Below are positions 8,224 to 17,094 of a stretch of DNA of 64,000 nucleotides, piece by piece. This stretch comes from an uncultured Rickettsiales bacterium. GTDB lineage: Bacteria; Pseudomonadota; Alphaproteobacteria; Rs-D84. The stretch is taken from the NCBI GenBank assembly GCA_900550495.1, contig URSJ01000004.1:1-64000 (forward strand), in the 5' to 3' direction. The notes under the pieces were generated by a model. The model was not told the DNA's origin and made no database searches. It was given only the letters and a program-made list of their open reading frames with translations. The position numbers were made by a program, and so were the translations under genes. Position 1 is the stretch's first letter. Every line of letters begins with the position of its first letter.

Positions 8224-9645
8224 ATGAATATTCAATTTTCTGATTTAATTGAAAACAGTCCTAACGCCCCCGGCGTCTATAAAATGTATGACTCCGATGG
8301 TGCGTTGCTATACGTTGGCAAGGCCAAGAATTTGGCCAATCGCTTACGACAATACGTGGACGTGTCAAAACTGGAATTACACAAACAGGTCATGCGCAGT
8401 CTGGTTACGCGCGTTGATTGGGAAATCGTTCCGACCGAATCGGACGCGCTGATACGCGAACAGGAATTGATTAAAACGCTGCGACCGAAATACAATATTA
8501 TGCTGACCGATGGGAAAATGTACCCGATGCTGGCATTGACTAATTCTGAATTTCCACGCCTGCTAAAATTTCGTGGCAAAATATCCCAGCGGCGTGACGT
8601 ATACGGCCCATATCCATCGGTTGGTGCATTGAACGAAACGATTAAAACAATTCAAAAAGTGTGCCAGATTCGAACATGCACCGACACGTTTATGCGCAAT
8701 CGCGTGCGTCCATGTTTGTTACACCAAATTGGTCGATGCAGTGCACCGTGCGTTTTACCACAATCAGACTATAACACACGTGTCAGCCTGGCGCGTCGAA
8801 TTCTGACCGGTGACAGCGAACCAATCATCGCCGATTTAACGCAACAAATGCAAAAATGTTCTGCTGCAATGGAATTTGAATCGGCTGCTGCGCTCCGTGA
8901 TAAAATCGCCGAATTGACACACACGTCAAATCGCGGTATACAGCGCAAACGTGCACATAGCGCAGATTTTGACTGGGCAAAAGCAACCAATGATTTGGAA
9001 GATTTTTTAGGTCTAAAAATATCCATGGCGGGTGTATTTGATAACTCGCATTTATTTGGACGCAATGCGGTTGGCGCAATGATCACATTTGGTCATGATG
9101 GGTTTATAAAAACAGGATACAGACACTTTAAATTACGCAATGCTGCGGCGGCTGGAAATGACATTGCAATGATGGCCGAATTTGTTGCACGCGCGAACGA
9201 AAAAAACAATCTGGATTTGATAATCGTTGACGGTGGTATGGCCCAGTGGCGCATCGCCCACCGCGTTGCCTCCAACGTTCCAATCCTTGGTGTCACCAAG
9301 GGCGAGGTTCGCAACGGCGACGAACATTTCATTATGCCCGACGGCACCGTCAATCGTAACGTCCCCAAAGATTCAAAATTGTTTCTGTTATTACGCGCTG
9401 TTCGGGACGAAGCCCACCGTTTCGTAATAACATACCACCGCACAGTGCGTGCCAAAAAAATGACATCATCAGTCTTAGATGATATCGAGGATATTGGTCC
9501 AAAGCGCAAACATGCCCTGTTGACACATTTTGGTTCGGTTCGTGCAATATCAGATGCAGACATGCCAGCATTGTTACGCGTGCCAGGACTGGGACAAAGT
9601 GCTGCTGAAAAAATTTATGCATATTTCCATTCTGGGGTGGTATAA
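8224..9645 (+). CDS. uvrC: Excinuclease ABC subunit C, short form
   Basis: Nuclease that makes both incisions in nucleotide excision repair. Visible in order: GIY-YIG domain (PGVYKMYD...LLYVGKAKNLANRLRQY, about 14-100), a four-Cys Fe-S-type motif (CQIRTC...RPCLLHQIGRCSAPC), a UVR helix pair (about 200-240), then directly the RNase H-like domain (GVFDNSH, IIVDGGMAQ, RDEAHRF) and two C-terminal HhH motifs (IEDIGPKRKHALL, VPGLGQSAAEKI). At 473 residues it is more than 100 shorter than most UvrC. The part missing is the stretch between UVR and RNase H. Catalytic residues remain. The ATG at 8224 fits the GIY-YIG start; a longer frame back to 8122 is not needed. Confidence 0.92.
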   Translation: MNIQFSDLIENSPNAPGVYKMYDSDGALLYVGKAKNLANRLRQYVDVSKLELHKQVMRSLVTRVDWEIVPTESDALIREQELIKTLRPKYNIMLTDGKMYPMLALTNSEFPRLLKFRGKISQRRDVYGPYPSVGALNETIKTIQKVCQIRTCTDTFMRNRVRPCLLHQIGRCSAPCVLPQSDYNTRVSLARRILTGDSEPIIADLTQQMQKCSAAMEFESAAALRDKIAELTHTSNRGIQRKRAHSADFDWAKATNDLEDFLGLKISMAGVFDNSHLFGRNAVGAMITFGHDGFIKTGYRHFKLRNAAAAGNDIAMMAEFVARANEKNNLDLIIVDGGMAQWRIAHRVASNVPILGVTKGEVRNGDEHFIMPDGTVNRNVPKDSKLFLLLRAVRDEAHRFVITYHRTVRAKKMTSSVLDDIEDIGPKRKHALLTHFGSVRAISDADMPALLRVPGLGQSAAEKIYAYFHSGVV

Positions 9646-9683
9646 TATGCGTATTCATGATTTATAAGAAAAAGGAGTAAAAC

Positions 9684-10283
9684 ATGAAATTCTTTGTAAA
9701 CTTTTTATCAGCATTCCGCATCGCGGCGGCATTTGCGATAATTCCAACAATCATGTTCGGTATGTACAAGACAACATTTATCCTGTATGTATTGGCAGCA
9801 GTATCCGATTGGTTTGATGGATACCTGGCACGTAAATATGATGTGTGCAGCAAACTGGGCGGCGTGATGGATCACATTGGCGACAAGTTACTGGTTTGCA
9901 ACACATTGATTATGTTGGCGGTAATGATGCCAGTATGGTTTGTTGTTGTTCCTATCATATTGATGATTGCACGCGAATTGTATGTCAGCGGCCTGCGCGA
10001 ATTCTTGGGCACCCAGAAAATTGAAATGCCCGTTCCCAAGGCACGTTTTTCACTGGGCAAAATAAAGACAACGTTCCAGATGATTACAATCGCTGCTTTC
10101 TTGGGCGTGTTCGCAATCGGTTCATTGGTCACCCCACAAACGACCAGCCGCGTGTTCGTATATGCGATTTACATCTTGCCCCAGATTGGCATGTGGGGAT
10201 TGTGGATTTCGCTGGGCGCGTCCCTGTTTAGTGCCGGACAATACACACGCACATTCGCAGAAAAATTAAAGAAAATTAAATAA
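9684..10283 (+). CDS. pgsA: CDP-diacylglycerol--glycerol-3-phosphate 3-phosphatidyltransferase
   Basis: Makes phosphatidylglycerol phosphate from CDP-diacylglycerol and glycerol-3-phosphate, the committed step of anionic phospholipid synthesis. The CDP-alcohol phosphotransferase motif D-G-x2-A-R-x8-G-x3-D-x3-D is complete, from DGYLAR to MDHIGDK (about residues 44-66). There are about five hydrophobic helices. At 199 residues it has the typical length. A strong ribosome-binding site AAAAAGGAG precedes the ATG. It follows uvrC by 38 bases, as in many bacteria where uvrC and pgsA are neighbours, and is closed by a terminator. Confidence 0.93.
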   Translation: MKFFVNFLSAFRIAAAFAIIPTIMFGMYKTTFILYVLAAVSDWFDGYLARKYDVCSKLGGVMDHIGDKLLVCNTLIMLAVMMPVWFVVVPIILMIARELYVSGLREFLGTQKIEMPVPKARFSLGKIKTTFQMITIAAFLGVFAIGSLVTPQTTSRVFVYAIYILPQIGMWGLWISLGASLFSAGQYTRTFAEKLKKIK

Positions 10284-10288
10284 TTAAA

Positions 10289-10314
10289 ATACCGGCAAAC
10301 TTGCCGGTATTTTT
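10289..10314 (+). terminator. Rho-independent terminator of pgsA
   Basis: Perfect 10-bp stem ATACCGGCAA / TTGCCGGTAT with a 2-nt loop, followed by TTTTAT, six bases after the stop. Confidence 0.85.
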
Positions 10315-10328
10315 ATCGTAAAAAAAAT

Positions 10329-10367
10329 GCGCTATATGCACTGTTTCCTGCACATAGCGCGTTTTTT
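10329..10367 (-). terminator. Bidirectional terminator, mainly for dnaJ
   Basis: Twelve-base stem with one mismatch (GCGCTATATGCA / TGCACATAGCGC) flanked by A-run and T-run, so it can act on both strands. It overlaps the end of dnaJ by two bases. Confidence 0.75.
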
Positions 10368-11490
10368 AGAACCACCCTTTTTTGGCCTGTTTTGTTTCTG
10401 CAAATTCGGCCAAAATTTTCTTTTGTTTTTCGGTCAACTTTGTTGGAATTTGCACCCCAACCAAAATATATAAATCACCAAAACTGTTGCTGCGACCTGT
10501 GGGCATACCGTGACCACGAACACGCAGTTTTTCACCAACCTGGGTGCCTGACGGAACCTTGACCGACAGTTTCTTGTCATCAATGGTATCAACCTCTATC
10601 TCGCCCCCCAGGGCCAGGGTTGTGAACGGCACGTCAATCCGTGAAACCAAATCTGCCCCGACGCGTTCAAAACGCGCATCAGGTGCAATATGAATATCCA
10701 AATAGAAATCGCCCGGCGTGCCACCGTTTGATGCGGCCTCGCCCTGGCCGGCCAGGCGCAGACGTGTGCCATCATCAATGCCGGCCGGAATCTTGACGTC
10801 CAGGGTTCTGGATTTATGCACCGTCCCCGTTCCATCACAGGCAGTGCATTTTTTATCAATTTTGCGCCCCAGACCACCACAATCAGGGCACGGGGTTTCC
10901 ATGGCAAAAAATCCCTGACGCGTGTGAACATATCCCGAACCGCCACACGTTTTACATACTGGTGCCGGTTTGCCATCGGCGGTGCCATTGCCGCCACATT
11001 TTTCACACGTCACATTGCTGGAAAACTTTACTGTATGCGTTGTGCCAAAATATGCATCACGCAGTGATATTGTAACATCGTCCAACAAATCACGACCGCG
11101 ATTTTGTTGTGCGCCACGCGTGGCACCAAAGTCACCAAATCCGAATCCGCGCATTGCCTCGCGCAATATATCGTCCATGCCGGCGCCACCGCCCATATCA
11201 AAATGAAATGCGCCATTACCGAACGGATTACCACCAAAACCGGCACCTGCCGACGCGCCATTTCCCCCTGCGAACGCCGCATCACCGAATCGGTCATATG
11301 CCGCACGCTTTTGCGGGTCTTTCAGAATATCAAAGGCGTTGTTTATTTCTTTGAATTTCTCTTCAGCAGATTTATCACCAGGATTTTTATCAGGGTGATA
11401 TTGCATAACCAATTTATGGTATGCCTTTTTAATGTCAGCATCCGACGCATCACGCGCGACGCCCAAAACTTCGTATGGATTTTTATTCAT
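10366..11490 (-). CDS. dnaJ: Chaperone DnaJ (Hsp40)
   Basis: Co-chaperone that delivers clients to DnaK and stimulates its ATPase. The 374-residue protein shows the J domain with HPD (YHPDKNPG, about 33-36), a Gly/Phe-rich linker, four CxxCxGxG zinc-binding repeats (CEKCGGNG, CKTCGGSG, CPDCGGLG, CTACDGTG) and the C-terminal client-binding domain. The start at MNKNPYEVLG is clear from the J domain; an upstream in-frame extension of 46 codons is not coding. dnaK is not next to it. It is divergent from parE over a 117-bp gap. Confidence 0.96.
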   Translation of the reverse strand: MNKNPYEVLGVARDASDADIKKAYHKLVMQYHPDKNPGDKSAEEKFKEINNAFDILKDPQKRAAYDRFGDAAFAGGNGASAGAGFGGNPFGNGAFHFDMGGGAGMDDILREAMRGFGFGDFGATRGAQQNRGRDLLDDVTISLRDAYFGTTHTVKFSSNVTCEKCGGNGTADGKPAPVCKTCGGSGYVHTRQGFFAMETPCPDCGGLGRKIDKKCTACDGTGTVHKSRTLDVKIPAGIDDGTRLRLAGQGEAASNGGTPGDFYLDIHIAPDARFERVGADLVSRIDVPFTTLALGGEIEVDTIDDKKLSVKVPSGTQVGEKLRVRGHGMPTGRSNSFGDLYILVGVQIPTKLTEKQKKILAEFAETKQAKKGWF

Positions 11491-11569
11491 AATATCAGGC
11501 CTATTATTTTTTCGTTGATTGATATATAAGGCCCACAATAGAAAATTCAAGTCCTGAAAACTGTTTCGC

Positions 11570-11598
11570 TTGCGAAAAATGAATTTTTGCGCTAATAA
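11570..11598 (+). promoter_or_regulatory. Promoter of parE, near-leaderless
   Basis: TTGCGA (11570-11575), 17-bp spacer, TAATAA (11593-11598), then 9 bases to the parE ATG, leaving a leader of about 2-3 bases and no ribosome-binding site. Confidence 0.5.
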
Positions 11599-11607
11599 TA
11601 CGGTGCT

Positions 11608-13587
11608 ATGACAGAAAATAATACACACACATACGATGCATCAGATATTCAAGTACTAGAAGGATTGGAACCCGTTCGCCTGCGCCCCGGTATGTATATT
11701 GGTGGCACCGATGAAAAGGCGTGGCACCACCTGCCGATAGAGATTATGGATAACTCTATTGACGAGGCCGTGGCCGGCTTTGCCAAGAAAATCACGGTGA
11801 ACCTGATTGACGCCAAGACGATTGAAATTACCGATGACGGTCGCGGCATCCCGGTTGACGAACACCCAAAATATCCGGGCAAATCCGCATTAGAGGTTAT
11901 TTTGACCACCCTGCATTCTGGGGGCAAGTTTAATAATAATGTTTATAAAACCAGTGGCGGTCTGCACGGCGTCGGCAGTGCGGTTGTCAACGCCCTGTCG
12001 TCTGAAATGATTGTGACGATTTCCCGTGACGGATACGAATGGCACCAGACGTTTTCACGTGGCAAGGTCACATCGCCAATAACGCGCGGCAACGCAACCA
12101 AGGCCCACGGGACAAAAATCCGCTTTACCATAGATGATGAAATTTTCGGCACGAACGCTGTGTTCAAACCGATTAAGATTTATCGTATGGCGCGTGCAAA
12201 ATCATTTTTATCACGTGGGGTAAAAATTGACTGGCACTGCAATCCAGACCTGTTGACTGATGATATGCAGATTCCAACCGACACGACATTTTATTACCCG
12301 GGTGGTGTCGCAGATTTTCTGGACGAAAAGACAAATTCAAAACCACGCATATTGCCAAAAATTTTCAGTGGCAGTGTTGATTTTCCTGATGATTCTGGCC
12401 GCGTAGAATGGGCATTGACGGTATTGACCGACGAAAACGGTGCGGCATCTGACGATGGATTTTTTGCGTCATACTGCAATACGATTGCAACAATTGACGG
12501 TGGCACACACGAAACTGGGTTCAAGGCCGCAATTACCAAGGGGATTAAGGCATACGGGGAAAAGGTGAACAATAAATCCGCGTCCACAATCATTGGCGAC
12601 GACGTATTTGATTCGGTTGCGGCGATTGTATCCGTATTTTATAAAACGCCACAGTTCTTGGGCCAAACCAAAGAGAAATTATCTAACCCTGAAATTGCCC
12701 GTTATACCGAGGCCGCATTACGTGACCCGTGGGAAATATTTTTGGCTTCGGACCCAAAAACGGCAAACGCATTGCTGGACTTTATCGTAAATCTGGCGAA
12801 CGCCCGTATCAAGACCAAACAGGTCAAGGATATTGCACGCAAGACCCCAACGAAACGCGCCCGTATGCCGGCAAAACTGGCCGATTGTTCCAAGCACGGC
12901 ATAGAAGGCACAGAATTATTTATAGTAGAGGGCGAATCGGCTGGCGGTACCGCGAAACAGGCACGCGACCGCGCAACCCAGGCGATTATGCCCCTGCGTG
13001 GCAAGGTTTTAAACGTTATCTCTAATTCCGACGAACGATTCGGCGCGAACAAGGAATTAAACGAACTGATTGATATTATTGGTGCCGGCACGGCCAAGGA
13101 TTGGGACAATTCAAAATTACGCTATGAAAAAATCATCGTGATGACCGATGCCGACGTTGACGGCAGTCATATTGCATCATTGCTGATGGCGTTTTTCTAT
13201 CAACATATGCCACAACTGATTTATGGTGGTCATTTGTATTTATCGTGTCCGCCACTGTATAAATTCACATGTGGCACCGAATCGTTCTATGTGGACAGTG
13301 ACGAAGAACTGGACGCATTGCAAAACGGCAAATATAAAAATAAAAAGGTGGAAATTTCCCGATTCAAGGGTCTGGGCGAAATGATGCCGAACCAGTTAAA
13401 GGAAACAACTATGTCGCCCAAGACACGTCGTTTAATTCGCGTTGAATTACCACCACGCACCGACGACGGCATAGAAGACACCGAAAAAACGCGCACAATT
13501 GTTTCTGAATTGATGGGCCGCAAACCTGAATTTCGTTTTCGCTTTATCACAGAACACGCGCAATTTGTCAAAGACCTGTTCGTATAA
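11608..13587 (+). CDS. parE: DNA topoisomerase IV subunit B
   Basis: ATPase subunit of topoisomerase IV, which decatenates replicated chromosomes. The 659-residue protein has the GHKL ATPase site (EIMDNSIDEAV, DDGRGIPV, TSGGLHGVGSAVVNALS), a transducer domain, and the TOPRIM segment with EGESAGG and the DADVDGSH metal site. The opening YDASDIQVLEGLEPVRLRPGMYIGG is typical of alphaproteobacterial ParE, and the length is short of most GyrB, which favours ParE. parC is not in the window. The gene is divergent from dnaJ. Confidence 0.92.
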   Translation: MTENNTHTYDASDIQVLEGLEPVRLRPGMYIGGTDEKAWHHLPIEIMDNSIDEAVAGFAKKITVNLIDAKTIEITDDGRGIPVDEHPKYPGKSALEVILTTLHSGGKFNNNVYKTSGGLHGVGSAVVNALSSEMIVTISRDGYEWHQTFSRGKVTSPITRGNATKAHGTKIRFTIDDEIFGTNAVFKPIKIYRMARAKSFLSRGVKIDWHCNPDLLTDDMQIPTDTTFYYPGGVADFLDEKTNSKPRILPKIFSGSVDFPDDSGRVEWALTVLTDENGAASDDGFFASYCNTIATIDGGTHETGFKAAITKGIKAYGEKVNNKSASTIIGDDVFDSVAAIVSVFYKTPQFLGQTKEKLSNPEIARYTEAALRDPWEIFLASDPKTANALLDFIVNLANARIKTKQVKDIARKTPTKRARMPAKLADCSKHGIEGTELFIVEGESAGGTAKQARDRATQAIMPLRGKVLNVISNSDERFGANKELNELIDIIGAGTAKDWDNSKLRYEKIIVMTDADVDGSHIASLLMAFFYQHMPQLIYGGHLYLSCPPLYKFTCGTESFYVDSDEELDALQNGKYKNKKVEISRFKGLGEMMPNQLKETTMSPKTRRLIRVELPPRTDDGIEDTEKTRTIVSELMGRKPEFRFRFITEHAQFVKDLFV

Positions 13588-13643
13588 AACCCTGTTTTTT
13601 TCCTGTTGTGGGTAATTTCCTGTCGTGAACGCTTTCGCACGTG

Positions 13644-13671
13644 TCATTCCGGGGCGCGTCCCCGGAATCCA
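13644..13671. repeat. REP-like palindrome (GTCATTCC...GGAATCC)
   Basis: Perfect 8-bp inverted repeat TTCCGGGG / CCCCGGAA (13647-13654 and 13660-13667) within a GTCATTCC...GGAATCCAGG frame. Related, decayed copies occur at about 15579-15605, 15645-15710 and 21905-22030. This type of palindrome is widespread in alphaproteobacterial intergenic DNA. The 200-bp gap between parE and the next gene holds this repeat and a promoter only. Confidence 0.65.
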
Positions 13672-13725
13672 GGCATAACAAAGCCCCTGCGGGCCCTCCC
13701 TATTTCTGTCCCTCACAACGAATAC

Positions 13726-13755
13726 TTGACAATTTATATTTTTGTCCTATATTAT
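13726..13755 (+). promoter_or_regulatory. Sigma70-type promoter for the 13.8-kb hypothetical gene
   Basis: Consensus -35 TTGACA (13726-13731) and -10 TATATT (13748-13753, 16-bp spacer) or TATTAT (13750-13755, 18-bp spacer), about 35 bases before the start codon. It is one of the best promoter matches in the window. Confidence 0.7.
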
Positions 13756-13787
13756 ACGTATAGAATAACACATAGAGGGATATAAAA

Positions 13788-14231
13788 ATGAAATTCGGAC
13801 CAACACATAAAAAGAAAAACACATATATTGTCAAATTGAATAATTTGATGATTGACGCGTTTGCGTTCGGTATGTGCGATAAAATGCCACTGCCGGTTAT
13901 AATCCTTAATGGCCAGCCGACACAGAACGACCAGAACGGCTGGCTGAAATGCACAAAATTTCCAAACCCTGGCGCGGTCGAAATGCAGGCAACATTCAGC
14001 GAAATGAAACCTGTGATGGGTGAAAAAGTTGCGTCCACGATTATAGAATACCTGGACAAAGAAACGGGCCGTCCTGTTGCGACACTGTTTCCGACCGTGT
14101 TATACATACACGACAACTATGAAAACGATTATATGGCCCATCTGAATCACGCATCGCGCCAAGATTTAAATCATCAACTCGCCCTGCGCCAGGAATTAAT
14201 CAAAAAATATATAATGTCCAAGAATCGTTAA
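13788..14231 (+). CDS. Hypothetical protein of 147 residues
   Basis: I do not recognise this protein. It has a basic N-terminus (KKKNTYIVK), no signal peptide and no clear membrane helix. A central part contains PLPVIILNG and a segment MGEKVASTIIEYLDKETGRPVATLFPTVLYI, which looks like a mixed alpha/beta fold, and the C-terminus is a charged helix ending KKYIMSKNR. It has a consensus promoter, the ribosome-binding site AGAGGGATATAAAA and its own terminator, so it is very likely a real, independently expressed gene. It converges with the first Cys-rich secreted protein. Confidence 0.75.
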   Translation: MKFGPTHKKKNTYIVKLNNLMIDAFAFGMCDKMPLPVIILNGQPTQNDQNGWLKCTKFPNPGAVEMQATFSEMKPVMGEKVASTIIEYLDKETGRPVATLFPTVLYIHDNYENDYMAHLNHASRQDLNHQLALRQELIKKYIMSKNR

Positions 14232-14234
14232 AAA

Positions 14235-14257
14235 ACGGGGTTTTGCCCCGTTTTTTT
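14235..14257. terminator. Bidirectional terminator
   Basis: ACGGGG / CCCCGT stem with A-run and T-run on either side. It serves the upstream plus-strand gene and the minus-strand secreted-protein gene, which ends at 14256. An almost identical hairpin follows the paralogue at 15745. Confidence 0.8.
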
Positions 14258-15455
14258 ATTGAATACCGACACTGAAATCATCGCCCCACGTGGCAACAAC
14301 CTGGCCACCGATGGTGCATTGCACATCTTCAAATCCGCCAGATACCTGGTTCTTTTTTACGATATTACTGGTCACCAACGCGCCCGTTGTCCCCAGCACA
14401 ACCGCTGCAATGGAATCAGATGCCAAACGTGCCGTGTTAAAGTTCCCCTGCTTATCGCGCCACACAGACACCTTGAAATCATCAGACATCGCGTTCAACC
14501 GTGTCCAGGCGCGTTTAATTTTCAAACGCGACGCATTTTGTTCCGAAATAATAACCTGGGAATTATCGCCCGATATTGTCACAGAATACAGATTCTTTTC
14601 CTCTGGCAATTCCTGGCAATATTCACTGCGCCCCGCATTATAGTAAATTTCAACATTTTTCAATTTACCACTTTCATATTTAGGCACGCTAACCTTTGTA
14701 TTATTGCCGACATCAAGACAGACCTTCAATACAGGCAACGCCTTCCATTTATGGCTGGTCTGGGTGTCACCATGATTTTCATTTGTGCATTCAAAAACAA
14801 ATGCATCAGCCCCCTGGGTGGCTGAACCCCCAACCGCACCACCAAATGACAACCAAATTTTATCACCAGGATTTTTTACTTCGCACCCCTTAATTTTTGA
14901 CTTTGTTCCTGGATTATTACAATCATAACACTTTTTATTTGCTTCACTTGCTGGTCGCAGCCCATCAGTTGCACAGAATTCATATCCTGCACTGTCCACC
15001 CACAAATATTCATCCATATATGCATCTCTGGTCGCACTCTTGGCGCATGTTCCAGTGGCGATGCGAACCGACGCAGTTGTTTTCTTGGCCGGTGCCGGCG
15101 TAGATGTAGTGGTTTTCTCGGCTGGCGCGCCGACCAAGTCGGCCGGCACTTCTATTTCTTTTAAGCATACAAGGTATACTGTTCCAATTCCTGCAATTTC
15201 TCCTAGAGGACCTTGCGCTTTATAGCCTTTCTCACAATTAACAACCCCAGACCGGCAGCCAGACTCCGCCGTTAATATTTCAGCGCATGCTGTTGCATGT
15301 TTATGCCCATAGCACGGCACAACCACGTTGCACACATTGTCCCAGCTGCCACCAGCGCCGCCACCGCTGGTGCTGCCACCGCCCCACTCAGCCACAGCAT
15401 TTAAGTTAAATAGAAACACTCCACAAAAAGCGGCTAAAACAATGCGTCTTATCAT
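14256..15455 (-). CDS. Secreted Cys-rich protein, modular paralogue family (copy 1)
   Basis: Exported protein of 399 residues, family function unknown. A signal peptide (MIRRIVLAAFCGVFLFNLNAVA) is followed by a Gly/Ser-rich linker (GGGSTSGGGAGG), a Cys-rich central region with a Thr/Pro/Ala/Lys-rich spacer (about 112-128), and a C-terminal module of about 80 residues. That module reads LNAMSDDFKVSVW, then NFNTARLASDSIAAVVLG, then a hydrophobic segment and NIVKKNQVSGGFED, ending in FSVGIQ. The signal peptide and C-terminal module are nearly identical to the paralogue at 15767-16870, while the centre is unrelated. The hydrophobic AAVVLGTTGALVTSNIV may anchor it in a membrane. Ribosome-binding site GGGGATAGAGGT. 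Confidence 0.8.
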   Translation of the reverse strand: MIRRIVLAAFCGVFLFNLNAVAEWGGGSTSGGGAGGSWDNVCNVVVPCYGHKHATACAEILTAESGCRSGVVNCEKGYKAQGPLGEIAGIGTVYLVCLKEIEVPADLVGAPAEKTTTSTPAPAKKTTASVRIATGTCAKSATRDAYMDEYLWVDSAGYEFCATDGLRPASEANKKCYDCNNPGTKSKIKGCEVKNPGDKIWLSFGGAVGGSATQGADAFVFECTNENHGDTQTSHKWKALPVLKVCLDVGNNTKVSVPKYESGKLKNVEIYYNAGRSEYCQELPEEKNLYSVTISGDNSQVIISEQNASRLKIKRAWTRLNAMSDDFKVSVWRDKQGNFNTARLASDSIAAVVLGTTGALVTSNIVKKNQVSGGFEDVQCTIGGQVVATWGDDFSVGIQ

Positions 15456-15471
15456 ACCTCTATCCCCTTTT

Positions 15472-15744
15472 TATGCCGAAAATAAACCTGGCGTTTAAAA
15501 ACGACATTCCTACTTGTATTCTAATGTTCTTATTTTACCATATTTTTCACCCCCCGACCAAGAACAAATTTACGCCATATCCGGGGGTTCGTCCCGGAAT
15601 CCAGGTCATGGTGCAAATAGTGCCGAATACCACCGCCTTTTGTCATTCCAGGGCCTGCGACGGGTTGACGGCAGAAAATGATAAAGCCCCCCGGCCTGCG
15701 ACGGGGACGACAGATGGGGAACTTACACTTTCTTGCAATAAAAA
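15472..15744. repeat. Duplicated upstream region plus REP-like remnants (no gene)
   Basis: Bases from about 15472 to 15582 are a close copy of 16888-16996. Both stand just upstream of a Cys-rich secreted-protein gene, so they probably carry the promoter and leader. The rest, about 15579-15710, consists of decayed GTCATTCC / GGAATCCAGG palindrome pieces and two GGCCTGCGACGGG-type copies. No coding frame looks real here. Confidence 0.65.
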
Positions 15745-15768
15745 AACGGGGTTTTACCCCGTTTTTTT
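15745..15768 (-). terminator. Rho-independent terminator of secreted paralogue copy 2
   Basis: ACGGGG / CCCCGT stem with flanking A and T runs; one base different from the hairpin at 14235. The duplication therefore includes the terminator. Confidence 0.8.
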
Positions 15769-16870
15769 ATTGAATACCAACACTGAACTGGTCACCCCAG
15801 CCGGCAACCGTCTGGCCGCCAACCTGGCAATTTATATCTTCAAATCCGCCAGATACCTGGTTCTTTTTTACGATATTACTGGTCACCAACGCGCCCGTTG
15901 TCCCCAATACCACCGCCGCAATGGAATCAGATGCCAAACGTGCAGTATTAAAATTACCATCCGCGTTTTTCCACACCGACACCTTGAAATCATCAGACAT
16001 CGCGTTCAGTTTTTTATACACAGACGTTATTTTCGTCCGGGATTGGTTTTGTTCTGAACTGACCAACGCCGCGCCTTTGACACATTCTTTGCCGTCTTTT
16101 ATTTCATAGCCTGGTTTGATACATTTACATTCGCCATTGGTCCACTGGGCACCAACAACCCGGCCACATTCTGTCACCTTGGGATTAGTAATACAGTTTT
16201 TGGTATCTGACGAATAGATTTTTGTCGTATCCAGACATATACACTGGTTGTTTTCCCATTTGGCAACTGACGCGCCCAAACCCTTACAGTTTGTTTCGTC
16301 TGTTGGGACACATGTATTTTGAGCATTACGTTCATATCCGGCTGTGCATTCACACTTCTTTTTATCCGCGCTTTGTGTTAAATGCGCATCGCCACTGCAC
16401 GAACACTTTTTTTTACTCCACGTTCCACCAGAGTTTTCACAGTCCTTTTGTTTACCACTTGTTGAAGAATTGCTTGACGCAACCGGTTGAACAACTGTTG
16501 TAGTTGTGTGGACTACCGCCAGCTGTGCTGACGCGGTTGTGCCACTGGATTGTTTTACACAATTGCGATACAACGGTTGTCCTTTACTTGTAGTCCAACC
16601 AGAAATCGGGCTAGCCAATTTATAATCGCTGTTACATTCAACAATTGCCTCTGTGCAAGTAGTTTTGTTCGAATCGCTTTTTTTATAACACGTCTTTGCA
16701 TGTTGTTTTTTGTCACAGGTCACATACTTGTCACAATCAATGTCATCATCGCCCCAGCTGCCACCACCGCCACCACCGCCGGTGCTGCCACCGCCCCATT
16801 CTGCAGCAACAGCATTTAAGTTAAATAGAAACATTCCACAAAAAGCGGCTAAAACAATGCGTCCTTTCAT
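15767..16870 (-). CDS. Secreted Cys-rich protein, modular paralogue family (copy 2)
   Basis: Exported protein of 367 residues. The signal peptide and glycine linker match copy 1 closely at the DNA level. The centre differs: from about residue 140 it has short repeated Cys modules (CENSGGTWSKKKCSC, CECTAGYERNAQNTC, CGRVVGAQWTNGECKC) resembling EGF-like or other disulfide-rich repeats. The C-terminal module is the same as copy 1; 71 bases (15836-15906) are identical to 14325-14395. Likely a surface or periplasmic protein with variable disulfide-rich display. Function unknown. Confidence 0.8.
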   Translation of the reverse strand: MKGRIVLAAFCGMFLFNLNAVAAEWGGGSTGGGGGGGSWGDDDIDCDKYVTCDKKQHAKTCYKKSDSNKTTCTEAIVECNSDYKLASPISGWTTSKGQPLYRNCVKQSSGTTASAQLAVVHTTTTVVQPVASSNSSTSGKQKDCENSGGTWSKKKCSCSGDAHLTQSADKKKCECTAGYERNAQNTCVPTDETNCKGLGASVAKWENNQCICLDTTKIYSSDTKNCITNPKVTECGRVVGAQWTNGECKCIKPGYEIKDGKECVKGAALVSSEQNQSRTKITSVYKKLNAMSDDFKVSVWKNADGNFNTARLASDSIAAVVLGTTGALVTSNIVKKNQVSGGFEDINCQVGGQTVAGWGDQFSVGIQ

Positions 16871-16887
16871 ACTCTTATCCCCCTTTT

Positions 16888-16996
16888 TATGCCGAAAATA
16901 AACAGGCGTTTAAAAACGACATTCCAATTTGTATTCTAATGTCCTTATTTTACTATATTTTTCACCCCCGACCAAGAATAAATTTACGCCATGTCC
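16888..16996. repeat. Upstream duplication shared with copy 1
   Basis: Close copy of 15472-15582. The remainder of the gap to 17094 contains only a possible REP fragment (CCAGGGTCGCCGGGG) and nothing that looks coding. Confidence 0.65.
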
Positions 16997-17094
16997 AGGG
17001 TCGCCGGGGAAATACAAAACAATGCGATATTTACCAGAAAAATTATTTATCGTATGCGCACACACAGGATTTCGCCCGGCGCACAGCCACATTT

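Noticed and set aside
11608..13587. GyrB rather than ParE
   Set aside because: The opening sequence, the short length and lack of the GyrB-type insert favour ParE, though the two families are close.
16910..17092. 60-codon frame on the minus strand
   Set aside because: It is a translation of the duplicated upstream region and a REP fragment, with no ribosome-binding site or family likeness.
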